This document shows positions 1 to 8,256 of a stretch of DNA of 64,000 nt, piece by piece. The position numbers and the translations under genes are program-made. The number at the start of each line of letters is the position of its first letter. Within the stretch, counting starts at the first letter, position 1. The notes below the pieces were generated by a model. It saw only the letters and a list, made by a program, of their open reading frames with translations. It searched no databases and had not been told where the DNA came from. Source of the DNA: Pseudonocardia petroleophila (GTDB taxonomy: Bacteria > Actinomycetota > Actinomycetes > Mycobacteriales > Pseudonocardiaceae); NCBI RefSeq assembly GCF_014235185.1, contig NZ_CP060131.1:4409501-4473500 (forward strand), read 5' to 3'.

Positions 1-830
1 TTGAGCTCGTCGTAGTCGCGGACCGGCAGCTCCGAGGCGCGCAGCGTGCCCAGGTTGCGGCGCGTCTCGTGGACGGCCTGCGCGGTGTCGTCGGCGCCGT
101 CACGGCGGGCGACCTGCTCGGCGCGGCCCAGCGCGGCGTCGCGCCCGGCGGTGGCGACCTCACGGGCGCCGGTGCTGATGCGCGTCACGGTGGAGGCGGT
201 CTCGCGGGCCAGGTCCTCGGCGGAGTCGCGGACCTGCTCGCCCGTGCGCGAGACGGCGGCGACGGCCTGGTTGAACCGCTCGATCGCGAACCGCGTCGGC
301 AGGCTCACGACGCGGGTGACGCCACCGGCGACGCGCTGCAGCGGCGTGGCGACCAGCGCGGTGACCCCGCCCATGGCCTCCTCGGCCAGCACGGTCGTCA
401 GCCACTCGACGGTGGCCTCGTGCGCGGTGACGAGGTCGTCGGCCAGGCGCTCGGTCGAGACGCGCTCGGCGCGGCGGGCCAGCGTGCGGACGTAGCGGGC
501 CCGGTCGAGCAGCTGGTGCTCGAGGGTGAGGTCGCCCAGCAGCGCCTCGTCGAGGGGCTGGCCCTGCTCGACGGTGGACTTGACCAGCGCGAGCACGCGG
601 CCGATGGCCGGGGTGACGACGTCGGGCACGCCGCCGACGCGGCGCAGCTCGTCGTTGATGCGCTCGGTGCGGCGCTCGGCGTTGGCGCCGTTCTGCCGCA
701 GCTCACGCCGCACGGCCTCGGTCCGGGCCTGGGTGACGCGCACCTTCGCGATCTGCGCCTCGGTCTGGGTGAGCTGCTGCAGAGCGCGGAGCTGGGTGAT
801 CAGGGTCGGGACGACGGTGCGGGTATCCAT
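1..830 (-). CDS. Ferritin-like/coiled-coil protein, C-terminus outside window
   Basis: Reading leftward from ATG at 828-830, the frame stays open to the window edge (276 codons), so the C-terminus is missing. The N-terminus (MDTRTVVPTLITQLRALQQL) and the first ~170 residues look like a helical bundle rich in Leu, Glu, Arg and His. The rest is an Ala/Thr/Arg helical stretch (IERFNQAVAAVSRTGEQVRD), and the last visible residues read LPVRDYDEL. Actinobacterial ferritin-like-domain proteins with a C-terminal YDELT-type segment are the closest family I recall; I cannot verify metal ligands. A CACCCT -10-like box ends six nt before the ATG, consistent with a leaderless start. Function unknown. Confidence 0.6.
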   Translation of the reverse strand, partial: MDTRTVVPTLITQLRALQQLTQTEAQIAKVRVTQARTEAVRRELRQNGANAERRTERINDELRRVGGVPDVVTPAIGRVLALVKSTVEQGQPLDEALLGDLTLEHQLLDRARYVRTLARRAERVSTERLADDLVTAHEATVEWLTTVLAEEAMGGVTALVATPLQRVAGGVTRVVSLPTRFAIERFNQAVAAVSRTGEQVRDSAEDLARETASTVTRISTGAREVATAGRDAALGRAEQVARRDGADDTAQAVHETRRNLGTLRASELPVRDYDEL

Positions 831-898
831 GTCCAGAGGGTGTCCGGGGCGACGGGGGGCTCACACCTCGTCACGGTGTGTCCGCCCGCACAAGCCGA

Positions 899-1789
899 TC
901 ACGCCTCCTCGACCCGCGCCCTGGCGCGCGCCGTGCGGGTCGCGGCGGTGCCCGCCTCCCGGGCCGCGGCCCGCGCCGCGGCCGCGGCCTCCCGGCTGTC
1001 GGCGGCCGCGGTGCGCTCGTGGCGCTGGGCGGCGTCGAGCTCGGCGGTCAGCGACGCGACGCGCTCGCGGGCCCGCTCGTGCTCCTGCTCGGCCCGCTCG
1101 TGCTCGGCCTCGGCCGCGTCGCGCCGTTCCCGGGCCGTCGCCTCCATCGCCTCGGCGTCGGCGAGGTCGCGGCGGCGCTCCGCCCGCTCGCGCTCGCGGC
1201 GGGCGACCTCGGCGGGGTCCTCCGCGGGTTCCGCCTCCGCGGGCTCCGCCGCGTCGGCGGGCTCGGGAGCGGCCGCCTTCTCCGCCGCCCGCTGCACGAC
1301 GGCGTCGGGGTCGGACCCGGGACCGAAGCCCGAGTAGGTGATCGTGCGGGTCAACCGACCGGACCGGACCTCGTCGGCGACGACGGGGTCGGCGAGGGCC
1401 GCCTCCAGGATGTCGCCCAGCTCGCGCAGCAGGGAGTCGCTGACGGGCTCGTGCGCCTCGCGCGCCAGCCGGCCGGCCTCCCGCGCCATCCCCGCCACGA
1501 GCTTGCGACGCTGCGACGACAGCGCGCGCAGCGCGGCCCCGTCGAGGGTCCGCTGGGCGTCGGCGAGGCTCGCGGCGATCCCGAGCAGCCCGTCGAGCTG
1601 GTCGCGGCGGTGGCGGGCCAGCAGGTTCGCCAGCCACGCCGCGCGGGTGGGGCGGCGCAGGCGCGCGGCGGCCGTCGCGAACTCCTTGTCGCCGCGCTCG
1701 CGCGCCGCCCGGACGGCCTCGTCCCGCGTGGCGACGAAGTCGGCGGGCGGCGCGGCGTAGAGCGCGTCGGCCAGCTCGTCCAGGTCCAC
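899..1789 (-). CDS. Conserved actinobacterial coiled-coil protein of unknown function
   Basis: A 296-residue protein starting at GTG 1789 (MDLDELADALYAAPPADF). A start 30 nt further upstream is possible, but a TAGGGT -10 box lies seven nt before 1789, so I prefer the shorter form. Residues 1-130 carry the pattern DFVATRDEAV...RRPTRAAWLANLLAR, recurring in uncharacterised actinobacterial proteins. The C-terminal half is an Ala/Glu/Arg heptad-like coiled coil (RERERAERRRDLADAEAME). There is no signal peptide, membrane segment or catalytic motif. It lies 68 nt upstream of the ferritin-like gene on the same strand. Function unknown. Confidence 0.75.
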   Translation of the reverse strand: MDLDELADALYAAPPADFVATRDEAVRAARERGDKEFATAAARLRRPTRAAWLANLLARHRRDQLDGLLGIAASLADAQRTLDGAALRALSSQRRKLVAGMAREAGRLAREAHEPVSDSLLRELGDILEAALADPVVADEVRSGRLTRTITYSGFGPGSDPDAVVQRAAEKAAAPEPADAAEPAEAEPAEDPAEVARRERERAERRRDLADAEAMEATARERRDAAEAEHERAEQEHERARERVASLTAELDAAQRHERTAAADSREAAAAARAAAREAGTAATRTARARARVEEA

Positions 1790-1814
1790 GGGGAGGACCC
1801 TAGAACGAAACCGC

Positions 1815-1845
1815 CGCACAGCGGGCGCACAGCGGGCCCACAGGG
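1815..1845. repeat. Tandem 11-bp direct repeats in divergent promoter region
   Basis: CGCACAGCGGG occurs twice head to tail (1815-1825 and 1826-1836), followed by a degenerate CCCACAGGG. The 11-bp period is one helical turn, placing repeats on one DNA face between the coiled-coil gene (left) and the dioxygenase gene (right). A regulator site is possible but unproven. Confidence 0.4.
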
Positions 1846-1866
1846 CCGCGCGCCAGGCTCGGGGCC

Positions 1867-2664
1867 ATGAGCGAACACGAACACGATCTCGGCCTGGCCC
1901 ACGACCTGCCCCGCCTGATGGGACGCCGCAGCCTGCTCGGCCTGTTCGCCGGCGCCGGGGCCCTCGCGCTGGCGGGCTGCGCGTCGGCGGCGACCGGCAC
2001 GACCGCGACGACCGGCACGGCGACCGGCACCGCGACGGGCTCGGCCGCCGAGATCCCCGAGGAGACCGCGGGCCCGTACCCCGGCGACGGCTCCAACGGC
2101 CCGAACGTGCTCACCGAGAGCGGCGTCGTGCGCAGCGACATCCGGTCGAGCTTCGGGTCGCTGTCGGGCACCGCGCAGGGCGTGCCGCTGACGATCACGC
2201 TCGCGCTGGTCGACACCGCGACGGGCGCCCCGCTGCCCGGCGCCACGGTCTACCTGTGGCACTGCGACCGCGACGGGCGGTACTCCCTCTACGACGTCGA
2301 GGACCAGAACTACCTGCGCGGCGTCCAGGCCGCCGACGCCGACGGCCGCGTCACGTTCACGACGGTCTTCCCGGCCGCGTACTCGGGACGCTGGCCGCAC
2401 GCGCACCTCGAGGTCTACCCCGACCTCGCGTCGGCCACGACCCCGGAGAACGCGACGGTCACCACGCAGCTCGCGCTCCCGCAGGACGCCTGCGAGCTCG
2501 TCTACGCGACGACCGGCTACGAGTCGAGCGTGCGGAACCTCGCGCGGACCTCGCTGGACCGCGACACGGTCTTCGCCGACGGGTACGCCACGCAGCTCGC
2601 GACCGTCACCGGCGACGTGACGGCCGGGATGACCGCGACCCTGACGGTGGGGATCGACGCCTGA
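1867..2664 (+). CDS. Exported intradiol ring-cleavage dioxygenase-like lipoprotein
   Basis: This 265-residue protein has a Tat-like N-terminus (GRRSLLGLF) followed by a lipobox ending LALAGC, so it is probably exported and lipid-anchored. After a Thr/Gly/Ala linker (residues ~38-60) comes an intradiol dioxygenase fold: PEETAGPYPGDGS, the strand VYLWHCDRDGRYSLYD, and TVFPAAYSGRWPHAHLEVYP, which should supply the Tyr and His iron ligands of the protocatechuate/catechol 1,2-dioxygenase superfamily. Family members cleave catechols between the hydroxyls with Fe(III). The exported subgroup's substrates are poorly known and no aromatic-degradation genes lie nearby. It is monocistronic and convergent with the ABC1 kinase gene. 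Confidence 0.85.
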   Translation: MSEHEHDLGLAHDLPRLMGRRSLLGLFAGAGALALAGCASAATGTTATTGTATGTATGSAAEIPEETAGPYPGDGSNGPNVLTESGVVRSDIRSSFGSLSGTAQGVPLTITLALVDTATGAPLPGATVYLWHCDRDGRYSLYDVEDQNYLRGVQAADADGRVTFTTVFPAAYSGRWPHAHLEVYPDLASATTPENATVTTQLALPQDACELVYATTGYESSVRNLARTSLDRDTVFADGYATQLATVTGDVTAGMTATLTVGIDA

Positions 2665-2686
2665 TCCGGACCCGCCCGGGACCCGC

Positions 2687-3982
2687 TCAGCGGAAGCCCG
2701 GTAGCCACTCCCGCGCCAGGCCCCGGGCGTCGACGGTGCAGTCGAGCTGGGCCAGCACCGCGCACCAGCCGGACAGCACCCGCACCACCACCATGTGCCC
2801 GGCCGGCAGCGACAGTGCCCGCCCGGTCTCGCGGTAGGCCCGGCCGCGCAGGTCCGTCACCCGCGCGCCGTGCCGGGCCAGCCACGCGCGGTGGAACCGG
2901 AACCGCGGCTCGCGCAACGGGTCGGCCAGCCCGCCGACGAACCGCAGCACGTCCGACGCCGCCACCTCGCCCGCGACGAAACCCTCCGCGCGCATCAGCG
3001 CCACCGCGGCGTCCGCGTCGCCGTCGGCGACGTGCCGCAGGATCGTGGCCAGCACCGGCGGGACGCCGTCGGGCAGCTCCGCGACCGCCCCGAAGTCGAC
3101 GAGCCCGAGCCGCCCGTCGGGCAGGACCAGGACGTTGCCCGGGTGCGGGTCGGCGTGCAGCAGCCCGAGGCGGGCGGGGGTGGAGAACATCGTCTCGACG
3201 ATCGTGCGCGCCCACCGGTCGCGCTGCGCCGCGTCGGTGTCCCGGGTCATCGCGACGCCCAGCGGCTCGCCGTCGAGCCACTCCGAGACGATCACCCGCG
3301 GCGCCGACGCGACGACCTTCGCGACGGCCAGGTGCTCGTCGCCGTCGAACGCGGCGGCGAAGACGCGCTGGTGGGCGGCCTCGGCGCGGTAGTCGAGCTC
3401 GTCGAGCATCCGGCGGCGCAGCTCGGCGAGCACCGCGCGGGCGTCCAGCTCGGGGACGATCATCGTGAGGACCCGGGAGAACCGCTCCAGGGTGCGCAGG
3501 TCGGCGTCGAGCGCGTCGCCCGCGCCGGGGTACTGCACCTTGACGGCGACCGCGCGGCCGTCGTGCCACACCGCGCGGTGCACCTGCCCGACGCTCGCGG
3601 CGGCCGCGGGCTCGGCGTCGAACTCGCGGAACCGGGTGCGCCACGCCGATCCCAGCTGCGTGTCCAGGACGCGGTGCACGTCGGCGACCGGCATCGCGGG
3701 GCCCGCGGCCTGCAGGCGGGTCAGCGCCCGGCGGTAGGGCTCGGCGAACTCCGCGGGCAGCATCGGCTCGTAGACCGACAGCGCCTGCCCGACCTTCATC
3801 GCCCCGCCCCGGAGCTGCCCGAGCACGGCGAAGAGCTGCTCGGCGTTGCGCTCCAGCACGTCGGCCGACACGGCGTCGGCGTCGGCGCCGGCGAGGCGGC
3901 GACCCCAGCCGGCGACCGCGCGCCCGCCGAAGGACAGGGGGACGGCGGCGAGCCGCGCCCGGCGGCCGATCACGGTGGTCAT
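2687..3982 (-). CDS. ABC1/UbiB-family atypical kinase
   Basis: The protein has 431 residues from ATG 3982. Family motifs in order are the KxGQ signature (GGAMKVGQALS, ~65-75), the Ala-rich loop of this clan (AAAASVGQVHRA), the ATP-lysine strand VAVKVQYP, the catalytic HADPHPGN and the metal-binding VDFGAV. UbiB/ADCK proteins are ATPase-like kinases linked to isoprenoid-quinone lipid metabolism; in actinobacteria their role is unclear. No ubiquinone-pathway genes are near. An AGGA and a CAGGAT box six nt upstream of the ATG overlap, so a leaderless start is possible. It is divergent from the amylosucrase, with 93 nt between starts. Confidence 0.9.
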   Translation of the reverse strand: MTTVIGRRARLAAVPLSFGGRAVAGWGRRLAGADADAVSADVLERNAEQLFAVLGQLRGGAMKVGQALSVYEPMLPAEFAEPYRRALTRLQAAGPAMPVADVHRVLDTQLGSAWRTRFREFDAEPAAAASVGQVHRAVWHDGRAVAVKVQYPGAGDALDADLRTLERFSRVLTMIVPELDARAVLAELRRRMLDELDYRAEAAHQRVFAAAFDGDEHLAVAKVVASAPRVIVSEWLDGEPLGVAMTRDTDAAQRDRWARTIVETMFSTPARLGLLHADPHPGNVLVLPDGRLGLVDFGAVAELPDGVPPVLATILRHVADGDADAAVALMRAEGFVAGEVAASDVLRFVGGLADPLREPRFRFHRAWLARHGARVTDLRGRAYRETGRALSLPAGHMVVVRVLSGWCAVLAQLDCTVDARGLAREWLPGFR

Positions 3983-4063
3983 GGGGGAATCCTGGTGCCG
4001 CTCCACCGACGGGTGAAGGACCCGGGTACCCGTTCCGCGGGTGGTGCCAGCACGCCCGTTTGG

Positions 4064-4069
4064 CAGGAT
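4064..4069 (+). promoter_or_regulatory. Putative -10 box of amylosucrase gene
   Basis: CAGGAT (NANNNT type) ends six nt before the GTG at 4076, matching the spacing seen at many starts here and predicting a leaderless mRNA. No clear -35. Confidence 0.4.
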
Positions 4070-4075
4070 GGGCCG

Positions 4076-6061
4076 GTGATCGCAGCTGCCGCCGCCCGGT
4101 CCGACGGCGAACGGGCCCGCAGTGCCGCCGACGCGCTGGCGCGGCTGCGCCCCGGCGTCGTGGAGGAGGCCCGGCGCTGCCTCGGATCGGTCGAGGCCGT
4201 CGGGTTCGTCGCCCGGCTGGACCGCTGGTTCGCCGACGTGCACGTGCCGCTGTCGGCGCTCTACCCCGACCCCGACGGGCTGGCCGCGATGATCGTGCAT
4301 CTGGCCCTGCGCGCGGCCGCGCAGCGCCCGGCCGACCTGCGGGCGGTCGACCGGCGCCGGGAGGTCGACCCGGGCTGGTTCCAGCACGAGCGGATGGTCG
4401 GCTACGTCGCCTACACCGACCGCTTCGCCGGCACCCTCGACGCGCTGCCCGCCCGCCTGGACCACCTCGCCGAGCTGGGCGTGACCTACCTGCACCTGAT
4501 GCCGCTGCTCGCCCCGCGCGAGGGCGCCAACGACGGCGGCTACGCGGTGGCCGACTACCGCTCCGTCGACCCGCGCCTGGGCACCATGGACGACCTGTCC
4601 GACCTCGCCGCGGAGCTGCGCGCCCGCGACATGAGCCTGTGCGTCGACCTCGTCCTCAACCACACCGCCCGCGAGCACGCCTGGGCCCGCGCCTGGCTGG
4701 CGGGCGATCCCGCGTACGAGGGCTTCTACCTCGCCTTCCCGGACCGCACGCTGCCCGACGCCTACGAGGAGACGATCACCGACGTCTTCCCCGACCAGGC
4801 GCCCGGCTCGTTCACCGAGGTGCCCGGCACGGGCTGGGTGTGGACCACGTTCTTCGACTACCAGTGGGACCTCGACTACTCCACCCCGCGCGTGTTCACC
4901 GCGATGCTGGAGGAGATCCTGTGGCTGGCCAACCGCGGGGTCGAGATCTTCCGGATGGACGCCGTGCCGTTCATGGGCAAGCGCCTGGGCACCTCGTGCA
5001 TGAACCAGCCCGAGGTGCACGACATCGTGCAGGCGCTGCACGCGGCGGTGAAGCTCGCCGCCCCGGCCACGGTGTTCAAGGCCGAGGCGATCGTGGCGCC
5101 CGACGAGCTCGTCGCCTACCTCGGCGCCCACGGCGACGAACGGTCCGGGCGGTACCGCCCCGAGTGCGAGCTGGCCTACCACAACCAGCTCATGGTGATG
5201 CTGTGGTCGAGCCTGGCGACGAAGGACGCCCGGCTCGCCGTGCAGTCGCTGCGCCGGCTGCGCCCGATCCCGCCCGAGACCTCCTGGGCCACCTACGTGC
5301 GCTGCCACGACGACATCGGCTGGGCGGTCGGTGACGTCGACGCGCGGGCCGTCGGCTACGACCCGCACGCCCACCGCGACTTCCTCAACGCCTTCTACGC
5401 GGGCGAGTTCCCGCTGTCCTTCGCCCGCGGCGCCCGCTTCGGGGAGAACCCGGAGACCGGCGACGCCCGCATCTCCGGATCGACCGCGGCGCTGTGCGGG
5501 ATCAGCGAGGCGCGCGAGCGGGGCGACGCGGCCGCGCTGGAGGCCGGCATCCGCCGGTTCGTGCTGCTGCACGCCGTCACGTTCGCCTGGGGCGGGGTGC
5601 CGCTGCTCTACATGGGCGACGAGCTGGCCCAGGGCAACGACACGACCTACCTCGACGACCCCGCGCTCGCCGGCGACAACCGCTGGATGCACCGCCCGTA
5701 CTTCGACGACGCCGCGGCCGCGCTGCGCCACGACCCGGCCACCGTCGAGGGGCGGGTGTTCGGCTGGACGAAGGCGCTGGCCGCGGCCAGGGCGTCGCTG
5801 CCCGCGCTGCACGCGGCGGGGCGGGGGCGGGCGCTCGACGTCGACTCGCCGCACGTGCTGGCCTGGCACCGCCGCCACCCGCGCAGCGGGCACTTCGTCG
5901 GGATGGTCAACGTCGCCGAGCACCCGGTCACGGTCGACGCGCACGTCCTGGACGGGTTCGGCGCGCTCGACACGGTGCTGTCGAGCGACGGCCCGCTGCT
6001 CGTGCACGACGGCCGGCTCGTCGTGCCCGCGCTGGGTTTCGTCTGGCTCGCCGAGCCGTAG
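4076..6061 (+). CDS. Amylosucrase (GH13 subfamily 4)
   Basis: The 661-residue length fits amylosucrases. The enzyme would convert sucrose to an alpha-1,4-glucan plus fructose. An N-terminal helical domain (~1-100) precedes a GH13 barrel with MVGYVAYTDRFAG, the CVDLVLNHTA strand, the nucleophile Asp in GVEIFRMDAVPF (~294), the acid/base Glu in FKAEAI (~338) and the transition-state Asp in VRCHDDIGW (~411). The amylosucrase-typical stretch FDYQWDLDYSTPRVF and the late motif YMGDELAQGND are present. There is no signal peptide, so it is probably cytosolic. A related sucrose-acting GH13 activity cannot be excluded. No sugar transporter lies nearby. Confidence 0.88.
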   Translation: MIAAAAARSDGERARSAADALARLRPGVVEEARRCLGSVEAVGFVARLDRWFADVHVPLSALYPDPDGLAAMIVHLALRAAAQRPADLRAVDRRREVDPGWFQHERMVGYVAYTDRFAGTLDALPARLDHLAELGVTYLHLMPLLAPREGANDGGYAVADYRSVDPRLGTMDDLSDLAAELRARDMSLCVDLVLNHTAREHAWARAWLAGDPAYEGFYLAFPDRTLPDAYEETITDVFPDQAPGSFTEVPGTGWVWTTFFDYQWDLDYSTPRVFTAMLEEILWLANRGVEIFRMDAVPFMGKRLGTSCMNQPEVHDIVQALHAAVKLAAPATVFKAEAIVAPDELVAYLGAHGDERSGRYRPECELAYHNQLMVMLWSSLATKDARLAVQSLRRLRPIPPETSWATYVRCHDDIGWAVGDVDARAVGYDPHAHRDFLNAFYAGEFPLSFARGARFGENPETGDARISGSTAALCGISEARERGDAAALEAGIRRFVLLHAVTFAWGGVPLLYMGDELAQGNDTTYLDDPALAGDNRWMHRPYFDDAAAALRHDPATVEGRVFGWTKALAAARASLPALHAAGRGRALDVDSPHVLAWHRRHPRSGHFVGMVNVAEHPVTVDAHVLDGFGALDTVLSSDGPLLVHDGRLVVPALGFVWLAEP

Positions 6062-6082
6062 GCAGGGCCCCGCGGGCGGGCC

Positions 6083-6844
6083 TCAGCGCTGCTGCTGCTG
6101 GGCCAGCCGCTGCGCCACGACCTGCTGCATCCGCTGCAGCCCGGACAGCCCGAGCCCCGCGACCTGACCCTCCAGCTGCTGCAGCAGGTGGGGGTCGGCC
6201 ACGGTGTTCTCGCTGGACTGGATGAGCACCGTGCCGGCGCCGGTGAAGTCGAACTGGCGCTCCTCACCGGAGTTGCTCCCCAGCATCCCCATCGCCCCGC
6301 CGAGGAACCCGGTCATCCACCGCGCGTCGTAGTGGTGGCTGGGGGACGGGCAGTCGGCCCAGCCGACCAGTGCGTCCGGGTCGACCCGGATCGGGGGCTC
6401 GGCGAAGATCACCGGGCCGGAGCTGGAGGCCAGGAACTTGCCGGTGCCGATCAGCGTGAGGAACCCGGGCACGATCGACTGCTTGAGCTCGAGGGAGGAG
6501 TCGAACGCGAGCAGGTTCGCGGCGCGCAGCGTGAGGTTGCCGTCGTCGAGGTCGTAGCTGTTGATGTCGTAGCCGCGGTCGCCGAGGATCAGGTGCCCCG
6601 CGCCGGAGGCCACCACCCAGTCGCGGGTGTAGAGAGGTGCGGAGAACCGGGTCGCGACCATGCCGCCGATGCTCGCCGAGGTGAGCGGTTCGAAGCGGAT
6701 GCCGTTGCTGTGCGGGGCCGGGTAGTAGGCGATCATCCGGCCGGTCTGCATGAACAGCTGCCCGTCGAGGCGCACGCAGTAGGCGTAGTGGTTGCCGGGG
6801 AGGTTGTCGTTGTCCGGCAGCGTGCTCGGGTTGAGGGGGATCAC
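6083..6844 (-). CDS. AIM24/DUF124-family protein (third of three paralogues)
   Basis: A 253-residue AIM24-type beta-rich protein and the last gene of a three-paralogue operon. GTG 6844 overlaps the preceding stop as GTGA, implying translational coupling. Recognisable segments are SGAGHLILGDRGYDI, FDSSLELKQSI, FLTLIGTGKFLASS and GAGTVLIQSS. Its C-terminus adds a Gln/Leu-rich helix (QRMQQVVAQRLAQQQQR) absent from the other two. Yeast Aim24 is mitochondrial; bacterial AIM24 proteins are mostly uncharacterised and predicted to assemble. No membrane segment or catalytic residues are evident. It is the most diverged of the three copies. Confidence 0.85.
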   Translation of the reverse strand: MIPLNPSTLPDNDNLPGNHYAYCVRLDGQLFMQTGRMIAYYPAPHSNGIRFEPLTSASIGGMVATRFSAPLYTRDWVVASGAGHLILGDRGYDINSYDLDDGNLTLRAANLLAFDSSLELKQSIVPGFLTLIGTGKFLASSSGPVIFAEPPIRVDPDALVGWADCPSPSHHYDARWMTGFLGGAMGMLGSNSGEERQFDFTGAGTVLIQSSENTVADPHLLQQLEGQVAGLGLSGLQRMQQVVAQRLAQQQQR

Positions 6845-7491
6845 AGCTTCTGCTCCGATGCCTGGACGTAGACGGTTCCCTGGCCGGTGAGCTTGAGCTG
6901 CACGGCCTCGCCGGAGCCCCGGCCCACGGCGTCGCGCCAGCCCACCGAGGCGGCGATGTCGACGTTCACCTGCCCGACGTGCGCGACGTAGGCCTGCGGG
7001 TCGACCGCGACCGGCCGCCCGCCGACCGGGATCGCGATGGTGCCGCCGTGGCTCAGGACCGCGGCGGTGCCGTAGCCGTGCAGCTGCGTGGTGAACAGGC
7101 CCTGCCCGGAGACGGCGCCGCGGACGGCCCCGCGGATGCCGCCCTGGGAGCCGAGGAACACCACCGTGGACTGCAGCGCGGCGTCGTGCGCGACGAGCCG
7201 GTCGGCCTCGACGGACAGCGGCCCGGACCCGTCGAGCTCGATGATCGTCACGTAGAGGCCGCGGTAGCCGTAGTGCACCGTCCCGTGGCCCTGGGCGACC
7301 ATCATCGGGACCTGCTCGCCGGCCATCATCCGGCCGACCATGCCGCCCGCCCCGCCCTGGCCCGTGTGGACGGGGGAGAACCCGACGTCGCCGGTGTAGG
7401 CGAGCATCGCGCCGCGGCGGGCGAGGATCTCCCGCCCGGGTGCGACGGCGGCGGCGACGACCTTGTTGTTGATCTGCTCGAAGGTGCCCAT
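6841..7491 (-). CDS. AIM24/DUF124-family protein (second of three paralogues)
   Basis: This 216-residue protein begins at ATG 7491, whose A is also the last base of the upstream TGA (one-nt overlap), so it is tightly coupled. It shares the block order of its neighbours: MLAYTGDVGF, MMVAQGHGTVHYG, YVTIIELDGSGPLSVEADRL, VSGQGLFTTQLHGYGTAAVL, VAHVGQVNVD and GQGTVYVQASE. The Gly-rich loop after the first block (GQGGAGGMVGRMM) parallels MGGGDGLMAGLKRR of the first paralogue. There is no signal peptide or catalytic motif. The strong paralogy suggests gene duplication and possibly a hetero-oligomer. Biochemical role unknown. Confidence 0.88.
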   Translation of the reverse strand: MGTFEQINNKVVAAAVAPGREILARRGAMLAYTGDVGFSPVHTGQGGAGGMVGRMMAGEQVPMMVAQGHGTVHYGYRGLYVTIIELDGSGPLSVEADRLVAHDAALQSTVVFLGSQGGIRGAVRGAVSGQGLFTTQLHGYGTAAVLSHGGTIAIPVGGRPVAVDPQAYVAHVGQVNVDIAASVGWRDAVGRGSGEAVQLKLTGQGTVYVQASEQKL

Positions 7492-8114
7492 CAGCGCTCC
7501 TCGGGCTGGATGTAGACGACCCCGCTGCCGTCGAAGCGCAGGGAGAACGCCTCGCCGGAGCTCTCGCCGATCAGGTTGCGCCACGACACGTCGGTGACGA
7601 AGGACTGGTTGAGCTGGCCCTGGCTGGCGATGAACGCGTCGGGGTCGACCACCAGCGGGTACTGCGGCGAGACCTCCAGCGCGATCGGCGGCCCGCCCGC
7701 CGACAGCAGCGCGACGGTGCCGTACCCGGTGACGGTGGTGGTGAACAGCCCCTGCCCGGACGACGCTCCGCGCACCCCGGCGAACGCCACGTCGGTCCTG
7801 AGCTTGTCCGACAGCGCGAGCAGCTGCTCGGACTCGACCTTGAGCGTGTCGCCGTTCAGCTCGACGATCAGCACCTCCATCGCGTCCTTCGCGAACCACA
7901 CGGTGCCCTGCCCCGTGCAGTGCATGAGCGCGACGGACTCGCCCGCAGCGCGGCGCTTCAGGCCCGCCATCAGGCCGTCGCCGCCGCCCATGCCGGCGTT
8001 CTTGAACGTGACGTCGCCGGTGTAGGCGATCATCGACCCGGTCGCGGCGCGCACGGCGTCGCCCGCCAGGTCGATCTCCAGCACCCGCGACCCGTTGAGT
8101 CGGAATCCCTGCAC
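7491..8114 (-). CDS. AIM24/DUF124-family protein (first of three paralogues)
   Basis: This 207-residue first gene of the AIM24 operon starts at GTG 8114; no other start fits the frame, and a CAGGAT box lies seven nt upstream. Diagnostic blocks are MIAYTGDVTFKN (~28-39), ALMHCTGQGTVWFA, VLIVELNGDTLKVESEQLL, SSGQGLFTTTVTGYGTVALL and GSGVVYIQPEE. The fold is expected to be all-beta. The family is widespread in actinobacteria without an assigned reaction. It is divergent from the OleA-like gene with 142 nt between starts, so the two operons might share control, but I see no shared operator. Confidence 0.88.
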   Translation of the reverse strand: MQGFRLNGSRVLEIDLAGDAVRAATGSMIAYTGDVTFKNAGMGGGDGLMAGLKRRAAGESVALMHCTGQGTVWFAKDAMEVLIVELNGDTLKVESEQLLALSDKLRTDVAFAGVRGASSGQGLFTTTVTGYGTVALLSAGGPPIALEVSPQYPLVVDPDAFIASQGQLNQSFVTDVSWRNLIGESSGEAFSLRFDGSGVVYIQPEER

Positions 8115-8256
8115 GCGGGGGATCCTGGCACATGATCCTCCTGCGGTGGGCGGTATCGGTAGTTCCGCGGTCGTCGACGGTCGGGGCGCCTCCTAGGGTG
8201 CTGGTCGTCCCGGGTGATCTGGTCGTCCCGACCGACGGGGCCGGAGGGGGTGGGCC

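Noticed and set aside
2687-6007. A very long open frame on the minus strand opposite the amylosucrase gene
   Set aside because: Only 2687-3982 has family motifs (ABC1 kinase with its own ATG). The upstream part is antisense to the well-supported amylosucrase and is open merely because of GC bias.
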